Source: Theionarchaea archaeon (GTDB taxonomy: Archaea; Methanobacteriota_B; Thermococci; Methanofastidiosales; SZ-28-30). Taken from it: a stretch of 48,463 bases of DNA. The notes below the pieces were generated by a model. That model made no database searches, had not been told where the DNA came from, and worked only from the letters and a program-made list of their open reading frames with translations. The DNA lies in the NCBI GenBank assembly GCA_018992565.1, contig JACVGW010000002.1, positions 1-48,463 of the forward strand, read 5' to 3'. Below, piece by piece: positions 16,554 through 24,168 of the stretch. The stretch's first letter is position 1. Each line of letters starts with the position of its first letter. A program made the position numbers and the translations under genes.

Positions 16554-17030
16554 ATGTTGAAGAAGAAAGGAGTAAAGATTACCGAGAGACAATACGAACT
16601 GGTGAAGATGTTTGAAAAACAGGGTTCAGTCCACAAGGTGTGCACAGTCACCACCAGTCAGGCAGATCTCTCCAAGAGATTGGGCATCACTAGGCAGGCA
16701 CTACACACACACCTCAAGAGCCTGAAAGACGAAGGTCTTATTAGGACAGGGAGAGGGTTTATTGATCTGACAGAAAAAGCTCTGGAATTTTTGGAAACCA
16801 AGTCAGGGGAAGCATACATTGTTATCAGAACGGATCCTCAGAGAAGAAGAGAAGTCCTCAATAATGTATCACAGCTGAAGTTTCACAAATTATGCAGGAC
16901 TACAGGGGATGCAGACATCATTATTACAGTAGAAAGAAAGAATTTGGATAATGCTATAGAGGAAATACAGAAAATGGAAGGAATAAGGGAAGCTACCACT
17001 CATATCCTCCTGGAATGCAAGTGGGAGTAA
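16554..17030 (+). CDS. Lrp/AsnC-like transcriptional regulator
   Basis: A 158-residue regulator. An N-terminal winged helix-turn-helix (about residues 10-75) contains TSQADLSKRLGITRQALHTH as recognition region and LKDEGLIRTGRGFIDLT as the wing. The C-terminal beta-alpha-beta domain (about 82-156) with YIVIRTDPQRRREVL and GDADIIITVERKNLDNAI matches the ligand-binding RAM/AsnC domain. The alphabetical order and length fit Lrp-family proteins, although the HTH is extended. The transcript is predicted leaderless. Its target and effector are unknown. Confidence 0.85.
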   Translation: MLKKKGVKITERQYELVKMFEKQGSVHKVCTVTTSQADLSKRLGITRQALHTHLKSLKDEGLIRTGRGFIDLTEKALEFLETKSGEAYIVIRTDPQRRREVLNNVSQLKFHKLCRTTGDADIIITVERKNLDNAIEEIQKMEGIREATTHILLECKWE

Positions 17031-17062
17031 ATCCTCACTACTTCTCTTGACTGCTGTTGTCA

Positions 17063-17656
17063 TCAGGATTTCTTGAGTACGTCCCGTATTCTCTTTCCCA
17101 TACTTTTGCAGGTTTGAATGGCTAAAGGGTCCTTCTTCACAAACCGCCATCCATCATCTTTCTGCAGACTGCCAGCCACGAAAAATCCTTCTGAGACAGG
17201 GTCTTCGCAGGTGCCGAATACCAGCATCCCGTGCCCGAGAGCAAAGTTCACGAGACTGGAAGCTACCATTTCCTGCCCTCCATTTCTCAGCCCTGCATGA
17301 GTAATCACTGCACAGTACTTGTTCTTGAGTCTTGTATTTTGCATTTTCATCGTCCTGGACCGGTCGATGAAGGTCTTCATTACAGCAGGAACCTGTCCAA
17401 AATAAGAGGGTGAACCCAGTATGATACAATCTGCCTCCACCAAGGCATGTTCAACCGTGGTCATGTCGTCATCTTTAGGGCACTGGCGATCTCTCACACA
17501 GAGATCGCATCCATCACACTCTTCTATCACATAGTCCGACAGATACAGAATATCAGTCTCAATGACAGGGTCTTCCACTGCTCTGAGGACCTCTTCCATC
17601 AAGAAGGAGGTATTTCCTTTTTTTCTGGGACTTCCCACAACACCGACTACTTTCAT
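17063..17656 (-). CDS. Iron-sulfur flavoprotein (NADPH-dependent FMN reductase family)
   Basis: A 197-residue flavodoxin-fold protein beginning KVVGVVGSPRKKGNTSFL, the FMN phosphate loop. Cysteines 47, 50, 53 and 59 in ECDGCDLCVRDRQC form the compact C-x2-C-x2-C-x5-C motif that binds a 4Fe-4S cluster in archaeal iron-sulfur flavoproteins. ILGSPSYFGQVPAVMKTFIDR is the second flavin-contact segment. Such proteins pass electrons from ferredoxin to oxygen, peroxide or other acceptors. ATG 17656 fits the family start; an ATG three codons upstream is possible. A TATA-like CATTTAAAAGAATC lies about 25-30 nt upstream. Confidence 0.9.
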   Translation of the reverse strand: MKVVGVVGSPRKKGNTSFLMEEVLRAVEDPVIETDILYLSDYVIEECDGCDLCVRDRQCPKDDDMTTVEHALVEADCIILGSPSYFGQVPAVMKTFIDRSRTMKMQNTRLKNKYCAVITHAGLRNGGQEMVASSLVNFALGHGMLVFGTCEDPVSEGFFVAGSLQKDDGWRFVKKDPLAIQTCKSMGKRIRDVLKKS

Positions 17657-17820
17657 GCAGAACATGTCATCCCGATTCTTTTAAATGTGTTGTACCTTGA
17701 TCTCAATCACATCACTGATGAAAAGAGTCATCAGATGGCGCCAGGCAGAACAACGAAACACTCTTGGGAGCAGGGTCAGCACATATCTCTTCACTTCCTA
17801 TTCTCTCTTATCTTTAGAAA

Positions 17821-17830
17821 CATTTATATG
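17821..17830 (+). promoter_or_regulatory. TATA box of the two-CW protein gene
   Basis: CATTTATATG is centred about 28 nt before the ATG at 17853, consistent with a leaderless transcript. Confidence 0.6.
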
Positions 17831-17852
17831 AGGGGACTGCATAGGGGGCGCA

Positions 17853-18101
17853 ATGAAAATGTGCTGGGAACTCAATGAGGGCTGCGTGTGCAAATGGATG
17901 CACCCCTCGGAAGCGCCTTGTCCAGCGTTCAGGGATAGAAAAGGATGCTGGGAAATTGATTGGATCGGCATTATTTCCAACCTGCCCCCCGACAAAAGAG
18001 AATACTGGAAGAAGTTTATGAAGAAATGTGCAGGATGTCCCGTCTATGAACAACACAAGGAGGAGAAGAACCAGACATTAGAGAAGATTGAATCATTATA
18101 G
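17853..18101 (+). CDS. Small two-CW type cysteine-rich protein
   Basis: An 82-residue protein with eight cysteines. It starts MKMCWELNEGCVCKW and continues PCPAFRDRKGCWEIDW and KKCAGCPVYEQH. Two Cys-Trp pairs, each followed by a CPAF or GCPVY segment, match the 'two-CW' domain of small prokaryotic proteins that probably bind metal or an Fe-S cluster. The tail is charged and helical. It stands alone, with an apparent leaderless promoter. Function unknown. Confidence 0.72.
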   Translation: MKMCWELNEGCVCKWMHPSEAPCPAFRDRKGCWEIDWIGIISNLPPDKREYWKKFMKKCAGCPVYEQHKEEKNQTLEKIESL

Positions 18102-18279
18102 CAACTGATGCTGTCCATGTCGCGAGCGGGGAGAAAATACAGGAATTATCTAACCTAGAGGTAGTGAATTTTCCATTAAATGAGCTGGGATTTTCTGTGG
18201 TTTCTTGTTGCGACAGCTACCTGTATAGATGCGGTGCTTTTTGAGGTTCGGACTGTCTTTTCGGAGGATCTTCACAGTG

Positions 18280-19872
18280 TCATAGCATCTTCTTGAGGGT
18301 CAATTCTTCTCGCAGGTATTTGAAAGGAATGCTTCCTGCCTGGAGCAGAATGTCATGAAATGATTGCTCAGAATAGGCCTTTCCCAGGTGGTTCTTAACG
18401 TCTTCCCGCAATTCCAGGAGCATATGCTTGCCCAGAAGGTAGCTCAAAGGGTAGGCTGGCGTCTTTGTATATCGCTTGACTTCTGCCAGAGCTGTGTTGG
18501 GCGACATTCCTGTCTCTTTCTGCAAAAAGGCCAGCGCCTGATCAAATGACATTGTCCTGCAGTGGAGACTCACGTCAATGATAATCCGCACTGCACGGAA
18601 GATGATGTCAACTGTCTGCACGAATTGTGCCTTTACATCTCCAAGCCCATGGTATCGCATGACTTCTTCACAGTAGTGTGCCCAGCCTTCAACGAATTCA
18701 GGTGCACAACTGAGCTGTCGTACAAGAGATGGGTTTCGGTTGGCCCAGACAGCCTGCAAATGGTGCCCAGGATAGGCCTCATGTGCTGATGTGTTGATCA
18801 GGGAAGAATTGTCATGCTCGGTGAGCAGGTGTTGTTCTACAGGAGTGACAAAGTAGATTCCCATTTGATCATCTTCGAAGGGTGCAGGAGGAAAATATGC
18901 GGCTGTCGGGACTATGTGCCGTAAAAAGACAGGAGTCTCCTCCACAATAAGGCGCTCTCCCTCGGGAATTGACGCGATTTTCTCAGTGAGTACCAGGTTC
19001 CGCACTTTTTCTATGGCTTCCTCATATTTCTTCAGGGCATCTTGGAACGTGGGAGGGTGGTCTTCTCGAATCTGGGTTCTGACCTGTTCAACTGACAACT
19101 GGGGATTGATCCCGGAAGAGAGCACGTCGAGGTGTTCCTTTTCCCTGCAGAGATACTCTTCTCCCAGGTGGAGGATTTGATCTGCAGTCATTCCCAATTC
19201 TCTCACCTGAAGCAGCTTCTCAAAGAGAGGCCTTCCCAGAGTGGGCTCTCCCTGGCAGGGCACCTGAGACAGCCACTCCACGTAGGAGGATAGAGCTGCT
19301 GCTGTCTTGGCAGAAGCCTCCTCCAGCTCAGCTGTCTCAACACCCTTCGCGAGAGCTGCAGATGATATGATCTCAAAGAAGAGGGGAAGCATAGTACACG
19401 ATTCAATAGCCATGTCCCGCCACAATGCAACAGAAGTGGAAATTCGGGTCTTAACCTCCTTGATGAAGGTGGGGCACTGTTGCAGCCGGGCAGTAATGGA
19501 CTGCAGTCGCGCTTCAAGAGGAGCGAATTCCCGGGAAAACAAGGGCACGATAGCATAGCCAATAATTGAACCACAGTCAGGATCTTTCTCCCACATGCGG
19601 ATGTCTTTCTCTCGGAAGAGGTTCTCCCTGGTAATGGAAATCATCAGGTCATAGTCAATTTGCCTTTCTCGAGAGAGGGATTCTCTGTCTATGGATTGCA
19701 CTTCTTCAAGGCACTTGGAGAGCTCTTCAATAAAGAGCAATTGAGATTCTTTGGTTCCAGAAGGCATTTTTGTATCGTATTGGTGCAGTCCAAATCCGGT
19801 AGCAAGGTCAGGCTTGAATTTCATGAGAGAGTCAAAGGCGTCACGTACGGTGCTATCGAATTCATCATTCAT
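18280..19872 (-). CDS. DUF885 family zinc carboxypeptidase-like protein
   Basis: A 530-residue DUF885 protein. The zinc-binding HEAYPGHHLQ (364-373) and downstream EGWAHYCEE (395-403), which supplies the third ligand, are intact. MNDEFDSTVRDAFDSLM at the N-terminus and YPLSYLLGKHMLLELRED near the C-terminus are also typical. The family comprises gluzincin-like metallopeptidases. No signal peptide is visible, so it would act in the cytosol. The substrate is not known. A TATA box is centred 24 nt before the ATG, and the transcript is predicted leaderless. Confidence 0.9.
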   Translation of the reverse strand: MNDEFDSTVRDAFDSLMKFKPDLATGFGLHQYDTKMPSGTKESQLLFIEELSKCLEEVQSIDRESLSRERQIDYDLMISITRENLFREKDIRMWEKDPDCGSIIGYAIVPLFSREFAPLEARLQSITARLQQCPTFIKEVKTRISTSVALWRDMAIESCTMLPLFFEIISSAALAKGVETAELEEASAKTAAALSSYVEWLSQVPCQGEPTLGRPLFEKLLQVRELGMTADQILHLGEEYLCREKEHLDVLSSGINPQLSVEQVRTQIREDHPPTFQDALKKYEEAIEKVRNLVLTEKIASIPEGERLIVEETPVFLRHIVPTAAYFPPAPFEDDQMGIYFVTPVEQHLLTEHDNSSLINTSAHEAYPGHHLQAVWANRNPSLVRQLSCAPEFVEGWAHYCEEVMRYHGLGDVKAQFVQTVDIIFRAVRIIIDVSLHCRTMSFDQALAFLQKETGMSPNTALAEVKRYTKTPAYPLSYLLGKHMLLELREDVKNHLGKAYSEQSFHDILLQAGSIPFKYLREELTLKKML

Positions 19873-19891
19873 AGCTTCCCTATATTCACCA

Positions 19892-19900
19892 CTATAAAAG
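19892..19900 (-). promoter_or_regulatory. TATA box of the DUF885 gene
   Basis: CTTTTATAG on the minus strand, centred 24 nt before the ATG at 19872. Confidence 0.6.
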
Positions 19901-19958
19901 GATTCACTCTCAATTGTTCAGCATTAATTGCTGCACATATCATGATGTGACATCGGAA

Positions 19959-19968
19959 TACTTATAAG
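19959..19968 (+). promoter_or_regulatory. TATA box of the VOC protein gene
   Basis: TACTTATAAG predicts a start near 19990 and a 30-nt leader that includes AAGGAGGAATC, a strong ribosome-binding site before the ATG at 20021. Confidence 0.6.
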
Positions 19969-20020
19969 GAATGGAAGACTAGTACGTATACTGTGTTTTT
20001 TGTCTCAATAAGGAGGAATC

Positions 20021-20380
20021 ATGATGAAACACACTATATGTCACATTGAATGGTCTTCAACAGATCTGGAGAGAACAAAAAAATTTCTTTCAGGACTTTT
20101 TGATTGGGAATTTGAATATTGGGGAGAGAATTACCTGCTTTTCAGCCCACCTGAGGGTGTGGGAGGAGGAATAGCACGAATGGACAAAGTCAACCCTGGG
20201 GATTCTCCCCTCGTTCATATCGAGGTGGATGACATTGAGCCTTATCTTGAAAAGGCGAAGAAGCTGGGAGGAGGAGTTGCGGCTCCCAAGACGGAGATTC
20301 CCACTGTAGGGTGGTATGCAGTTCTCACCGACCCTGATGAGAATCTGGTGGCACTTTTCCAGGGCATCAAAGAAGAATAG
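20021..20380 (+). CDS. VOC (glyoxalase/bleomycin-resistance) superfamily protein
   Basis: A 119-residue single VOC module. It has ICHIEWSSTDLERTKKFLSG LFDW at the N-terminus (pieces: HIEWSSTDLERTKKF), a Gly-rich central strand, VHIEVDDIEPYLEKAKKLGG and the terminal GWYAVLTDPDENLVALFQG. His8 and Glu segments correspond to metal ligands of the family. It may act on a small aldehyde or lactone, or be a binding protein; no substrate is evident. AAGGAGG lies before the ATG; a second ATG is one codon in. Its stop is 4 bp from that of the opposing alpha/beta hydrolase. Confidence 0.85.
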   Translation: MMKHTICHIEWSSTDLERTKKFLSGLFDWEFEYWGENYLLFSPPEGVGGGIARMDKVNPGDSPLVHIEVDDIEPYLEKAKKLGGGVAAPKTEIPTVGWYAVLTDPDENLVALFQGIKEE

Positions 20381-20384
20381 TCCT

Positions 20385-21149
20385 TTATTCTTTCGCACAT
20401 TCATCGAGAAACCACAGGATCTTATGTGTTATCCTGCTTTCTGGAGTAATACTATGGATAATGCTGAAATGCGTTGTTCCTGGGATTTCAATGCATTCTG
20501 CTCCCACTTTGCGGGCGAATTCTTTTCCCTGGCTCTTTATCAACGAGAGATCGTGTTCAGCAATGATAGTGAGAAAAGGAGGAGCTTTCTGGGGATTGTG
20601 ATTCATGGGTGATGCATGATACCAGGTATCGGGATTCATACCAAAGGCAGAGGTGATCATACCCTCTCCCCAGGAAGTCTCAGCCATGCTTACAAGGTCA
20701 AAAACCCCACTAATGCAGATGACACCTTGTATGGAGGGAAAGGTGGAAAATTCATGTGACCGAGGGGGACTCAGGGCGAGCAGGGCAGCAATGTGGCCGC
20801 CTGAAGAATGTCCCAACAGGAATATGCTGTTCTCGTCGCCTCCGTACGAGGAAATGTCCGTGTGAACCCAGAAGAAAGCGCGTGCTGCATCTATCAAGTG
20901 TTGAGGATGTTTGACAGCAGGAGACATTCGGTGATCAATGACTGCAGTGGCTACACCTTTCTGTGCAAGAGTCACACCAAGGGATTGATGGACCTCTTTT
21001 TCCCCTCCGCTCCAGGCACCTCCGTGGACAAAGAGTACAGTGGGAAACCCTCTCTTCTCTGGCAGGTAGAGATCGAGAGTATGGTCTCTTGGACTGTAGT
21101 CAGCCCCCTGGTAGTAGGGGATATTCCTTCGGGTTCGTATGGAGTCCAT
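20385..21149 (-). CDS. Alpha/beta hydrolase (kynurenine formamidase/esterase-like)
   Basis: A 254-residue alpha/beta hydrolase. LDLYLPEKRGFPTVLFVHGG ends in the oxyanion-hole motif HGGAW; the nucleophile elbow is GHSSGGHIAALLAL; the acid lies in TIIAEHD and the catalytic His in GTTHFSII. This arrangement is that of the BD-FAE/esterase-lipase group that includes kynurenine formamidase. No signal peptide. Substrate unknown. The promoter is unclear. Confidence 0.85.
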   Translation of the reverse strand: MDSIRTRRNIPYYQGADYSPRDHTLDLYLPEKRGFPTVLFVHGGAWSGGEKEVHQSLGVTLAQKGVATAVIDHRMSPAVKHPQHLIDAARAFFWVHTDISSYGGDENSIFLLGHSSGGHIAALLALSPPRSHEFSTFPSIQGVICISGVFDLVSMAETSWGEGMITSAFGMNPDTWYHASPMNHNPQKAPPFLTIIAEHDLSLIKSQGKEFARKVGAECIEIPGTTHFSIIHSITPESRITHKILWFLDECAKE

Positions 21150-21196
21150 ACATGAAGTATATCTGGTCTGAGATAAAGGTTGTCATGGTGAATAAT

Positions 21197-21206
21197 GTTT
21201 AAAAAG
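21197..21206 (+). promoter_or_regulatory. TATA box of hypCD
   Basis: GTTTAAAAAG is centred about 26 nt before the hypC ATG, predicting a leaderless hypC-hypD transcript. Confidence 0.6.
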
Positions 21207-21226
21207 GGTGGCCTGCATTCTCTTTC

Positions 21227-21445
21227 ATGTGTCTTGCAGTACCTGGTAAGGTTACAGAAATTTCCGGGACAGAGGGTATAGTCGATTTTGGTGGCGTTAA
21301 ACAGAAGGTGCGCATCGATTTGATACAGGATCTGAAACCAGGGGATTATGTCATTGTCCATACAGGATTTGCTATTGAAAAACTGGATGAAAAGGATGCA
21401 CTGGAGACACTGGAACTGTGGAAAGAATTGGCGGAATATATGTGA
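21227..21445 (+). CDS. hypC: Hydrogenase maturation chaperone HypC
   Basis: A 72-residue HypC/HupF protein. It begins MCLAVPGKVTEI, with the essential Cys2 that binds the Fe(CN)2CO precursor, and has DFGGVKQKVRIDLI and GDYVIVHTGFAIEKLD. HypC carries the iron group between HypD and the hydrogenase large-subunit precursor. It is directly upstream of hypD (4 nt between stop and ATG), its usual partner. No hydrogenase structural gene lies in the window. Confidence 0.95.
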   Translation: MCLAVPGKVTEISGTEGIVDFGGVKQKVRIDLIQDLKPGDYVIVHTGFAIEKLDEKDALETLELWKELAEYM

Positions 21446-21449
21446 TTCA

Positions 21450-22508
21450 ATGGCAGGAATAGCCCCCATGCTTCAGGATATACGTGCTGCAGCTTCTTCT
21501 CTACCTCATGTTAAGATTATGCACGTATGTGGAACCCATGAGCAGAGCATTGTTCAGTATGGACTGCGATCACTGCTTCCAGATACGGTGGAGATTATTG
21601 CTGGACCCGGGTGCCCCGTATGTATCACACCCAAATATGATATTGATGTGGCAGTCTTCTTGGCCAAAAGGGGTACACTTGTCACCACCTTTGGGGACAT
21701 GTATAAGGTTCCGTCCACAGAATCACTGTCAGATGCAAGGTCGAGAGGAGCGGACATCCGGATTGTGTACAGCATCAGTAATGCAGTGGAACTGGCGAAG
21801 AAGAACCCGGGTAGGGAGGTTGTCCACTTCGGAATTGGGTTCGAGACCACAGCACCCACCACCGCACTGGTTGTCCAGGATGCGCCAGAGAATTTCTCAG
21901 TGCTGTGCTGTCACCGACTAATACCTCCTGCTCTCCTGTTCTTGTTGGGACTGGGTGCCATTGATATTCAAGGGTTCATTGATCCGGGTCATGTTTCTGC
22001 CATTATTGGGTCGAGACCCTACAGGGCGATATCTGAGAACTACAGGGTGCCCCAGGTGGTGGCCGGGTTTGAAGCTGAGGATCTTGTCAAGAGTGTCTTA
22101 ATGGTTCTGAACCAGTTGCAGGAGGGGAGGGCGGAAGTTGAGAATGAATACACGAGGGTCGTGAAAGAAGAAGGGAATGTCTTGGCCCAGCAGGTCATGG
22201 CAGAGGTTTTCCAGGTGGTGGATGCTGACTGGAGGGCGCTTCCAAGGATTCCGGGCTCAGGATATGAGTTATCTGATAAGTATGGGGACTGGAATGCCAG
22301 AAAGAAGTTTGAGGGACTGCTGGAGGATTTTGTGTATGTGGCTGATGAGCCTCGCGGATGCCGATGTGGTGAGGTGCTGAGGGGTCTGGTGTATCCAGAG
22401 GAATGCCCTTTGTTCAGGAAGGTGTGCACACCTGTGAACCCTGTGGGCCCGTGCATGGTGTCCAGGGAGGGTTCCTGCAGTATCAAGTACAGGTATAGTA
22501 GGGAGTAG
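21450..22508 (+). CDS. hypD: Hydrogenase maturation protein HypD
   Basis: A 352-residue HypD of full length. Conserved segments are [37 protein letters not shown] and [13 protein letters not shown]. The C-terminal [40 protein letters not shown] carries the cysteines for the 4Fe-4S cluster. HypD, with HypC and HypE, assembles the cyanide and CO ligands of NiFe hydrogenase. ATG 21450 is preferred over a longer frame that overlaps hypC in another reading frame. It is convergent with hypA. Confidence 0.96.
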   Translation: [352 protein letters not shown]

Positions 22509-22534
22509 AAAGAATAATTTTGGTTGGTGAGGGA

Positions 22535-22909
22535 TTACTGGTCTGGTTTTTCAATCCGTATGGATTTGATGTTTAGTTCTCTTCCTTCAGTAATTTCTAG
22601 ATCTTTGCTTCCACACTGGCACTCGATAACTGGAAATATGTAGTGATCATCAGGTGTTCTGTCCCATCGGAATTCTCTCCCGCACTTCTTACATGTGAGT
22701 TTCGAGGGTTTGGACGTTATGTTGATAATAGCCCCTTCTGCCATTGTTTTCTCAATGACGAGTTCTAAGCAGAACTGGAACTGTTCTGGATTCAGAAAGA
22801 GGAGTTCACCAATTTCTATGTTGATTTCATGGATTTTGGTAGCCTGTTCTTCCTGTGCTTTCTTCAGGATAATGTCTGCCACTGATGTAGCCATGGATAG
22901 TTCGTGCAT
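22535..22909 (-). CDS. hypA: Hydrogenase maturation nickel metallochaperone HypA
   Basis: A 124-residue HypA. MHEL at the N-terminus supplies the nickel-binding His2. The zinc site is CKKCG and CQCG, with the second pair being C-x-C rather than the common C-x2-C. It delivers nickel to NiFe hydrogenase with HypB, which is not in the window. It faces hypCD tail to tail, 26 nt apart, with its own TATA box 26 nt before the ATG. Confidence 0.94.
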   Translation of the reverse strand: MHELSMATSVADIILKKAQEEQATKIHEINIEIGELLFLNPEQFQFCLELVIEKTMAEGAIINITSKPSKLTCKKCGREFRWDRTPDDHYIFPVIECQCGSKDLEITEGRELNIKSIRIEKPDQ

Positions 22910-22930
22910 TGATGGTACTCTCTAAAGAGG

Positions 22931-22939
22931 GTTAAAAGT
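22931..22939 (-). promoter_or_regulatory. TATA box of hypA
   Basis: CACTTTTAAC on the minus strand, centred 26 nt before the ATG at 22909. Confidence 0.5.
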
Positions 22940-22986
22940 GTTTCTGTCTGTACGGCACTTGAAGCCCATTACGGGAAGGTATCACC

Positions 22987-24168
22987 TCACTCCTGGAACT
23001 CCTTTGAGATGATTCTGTATGCATCTCTGAAGGGGATGCCCTCTCTCACAAGGTCGTACACCTTTTCTGTGGCATACACCTCTGGTACTAGAGCGCTCCT
23101 GCAGTTCTCTTCATTTACCTTCACATTCTTCAATACCATTGAGAGTATGTCCAGGCATGATTCTGTAATTATGAAGCTCTTCATGACAGGTTCTTTGGTT
23201 AGCTGTATATCCCTGTTATACCCAGAAGGCAGGTTCCCTGCAAGCCCTTTCAATCTGACTTCATACGATACTATCTCGTGGTATTTCCCACGGAGTATCT
23301 CCAGAACATCAGGATTTTTCTTGTGAGGCATGATGGAACTTCCCGTACAGATTTCAGGATTTAACTCAAAGAACCCGAACTCCTGCATGCTGAAGAGTAT
23401 GATATCTGATGCAGCTTTATTCACATCAGCCATTACTTGAGTGAGAGCGTGGAGTATGGATGATTCGAATTTTCCTCTGCTGTTCTGGACATAGATGGGG
23501 TTTTCTTGCACTCTTGCAAATCCAAGAAGTTTCGCAGTCAGGTTGCGGTCAATTTCAGTGCCAACTCCGTATCCTGCACCAGTTCCCAGAGGCGATTGAT
23601 CTATGAGAACCCTTGTCCACTCCAGTACCATTTTATTATCATCCATAGACTCAATAAACGATTCACTCCACATTCCAACAGAGGAGGGCATGGCCTTTCT
23701 CATATGAGTGTACCCGGGCAGTGCAATGTGTCCATACTCCTTTTCAAATGACTTCAATGCTTCCTCAAGCTCATCTATCTTTTGGAGCACTGACGTAATC
23801 TTGTCTTTGTAATACAGTCGCAGTGCTGTCAGTACCTGGTCATTTCTTGAACGGTAGCAATGAATCTTCTTACCAGCATTTTTTACCTTCTTGACAAGAT
23901 ATGTTTCAATTGCGGTGTGACAATCTTCGTCATCTTGTGTAATCACAAATGTACCGTGTTTGGAACGTGCGAGTATTTCTTCCAGGCAGGTTATGAGACT
24001 CGCAAGTTCTTCTTTCGTGAGAATGTTCATAGCATGAAGCAATTTCGCGTGGGCAATTGATGCAATACAGTCATATGGTACTAGTTCATAATCTGTTACA
24101 AAATCCCTATCTACGGTGAATTCCTCCACCTGTTTGTCAAGTGTATAATCCTTCTTCCATAGTTTCAT
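22987..24168 (-). CDS. argH: Argininosuccinate lyase, short form
   Basis: A 393-residue ArgH. It is shorter than the usual 450-480 residues because the C-terminal domain is trimmed; it ends RDAYRIISKEFQE. The family signature GSSIMPHKKNPD is intact. The fumarase-family motif usually written HTGRSRND reads HCYRSRNDQVL here. Other segments are ALPGYTHMRKAMPSS and QSPLGTGAGYGV. It cleaves argininosuccinate to arginine and fumarate, the last step of arginine synthesis. Its ATG overlaps the carB stop as ATGA, so it is the fourth gene of an arg operon. Confidence 0.93.
   Translation of the reverse strand: MKLWKKDYTLDKQVEEFTVDRDFVTDYELVPYDCIASIAHAKLLHAMNILTKEELASLITCLEEILARSKHGTFVITQDDEDCHTAIETYLVKKVKNAGKKIHCYRSRNDQVLTALRLYYKDKITSVLQKIDELEEALKSFEKEYGHIALPGYTHMRKAMPSSVGMWSESFIESMDDNKMVLEWTRVLIDQSPLGTGAGYGVGTEIDRNLTAKLLGFARVQENPIYVQNSRGKFESSILHALTQVMADVNKAASDIILFSMQEFGFFELNPEICTGSSIMPHKKNPDVLEILRGKYHEIVSYEVRLKGLAGNLPSGYNRDIQLTKEPVMKSFIITESCLDILSMVLKNVKVNEENCRSALVPEVYATEKVYDLVREGIPFRDAYRIISKEFQE

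Noticed and set aside
18180-18296. 38-codon plus-strand frame with a hydrophobic start (MSWDFLWFLVATATCIDAVL)
   Set aside because: It overlaps the end of the DUF885 gene, lacks a TATA box or ribosome-binding site, and is probably chance.
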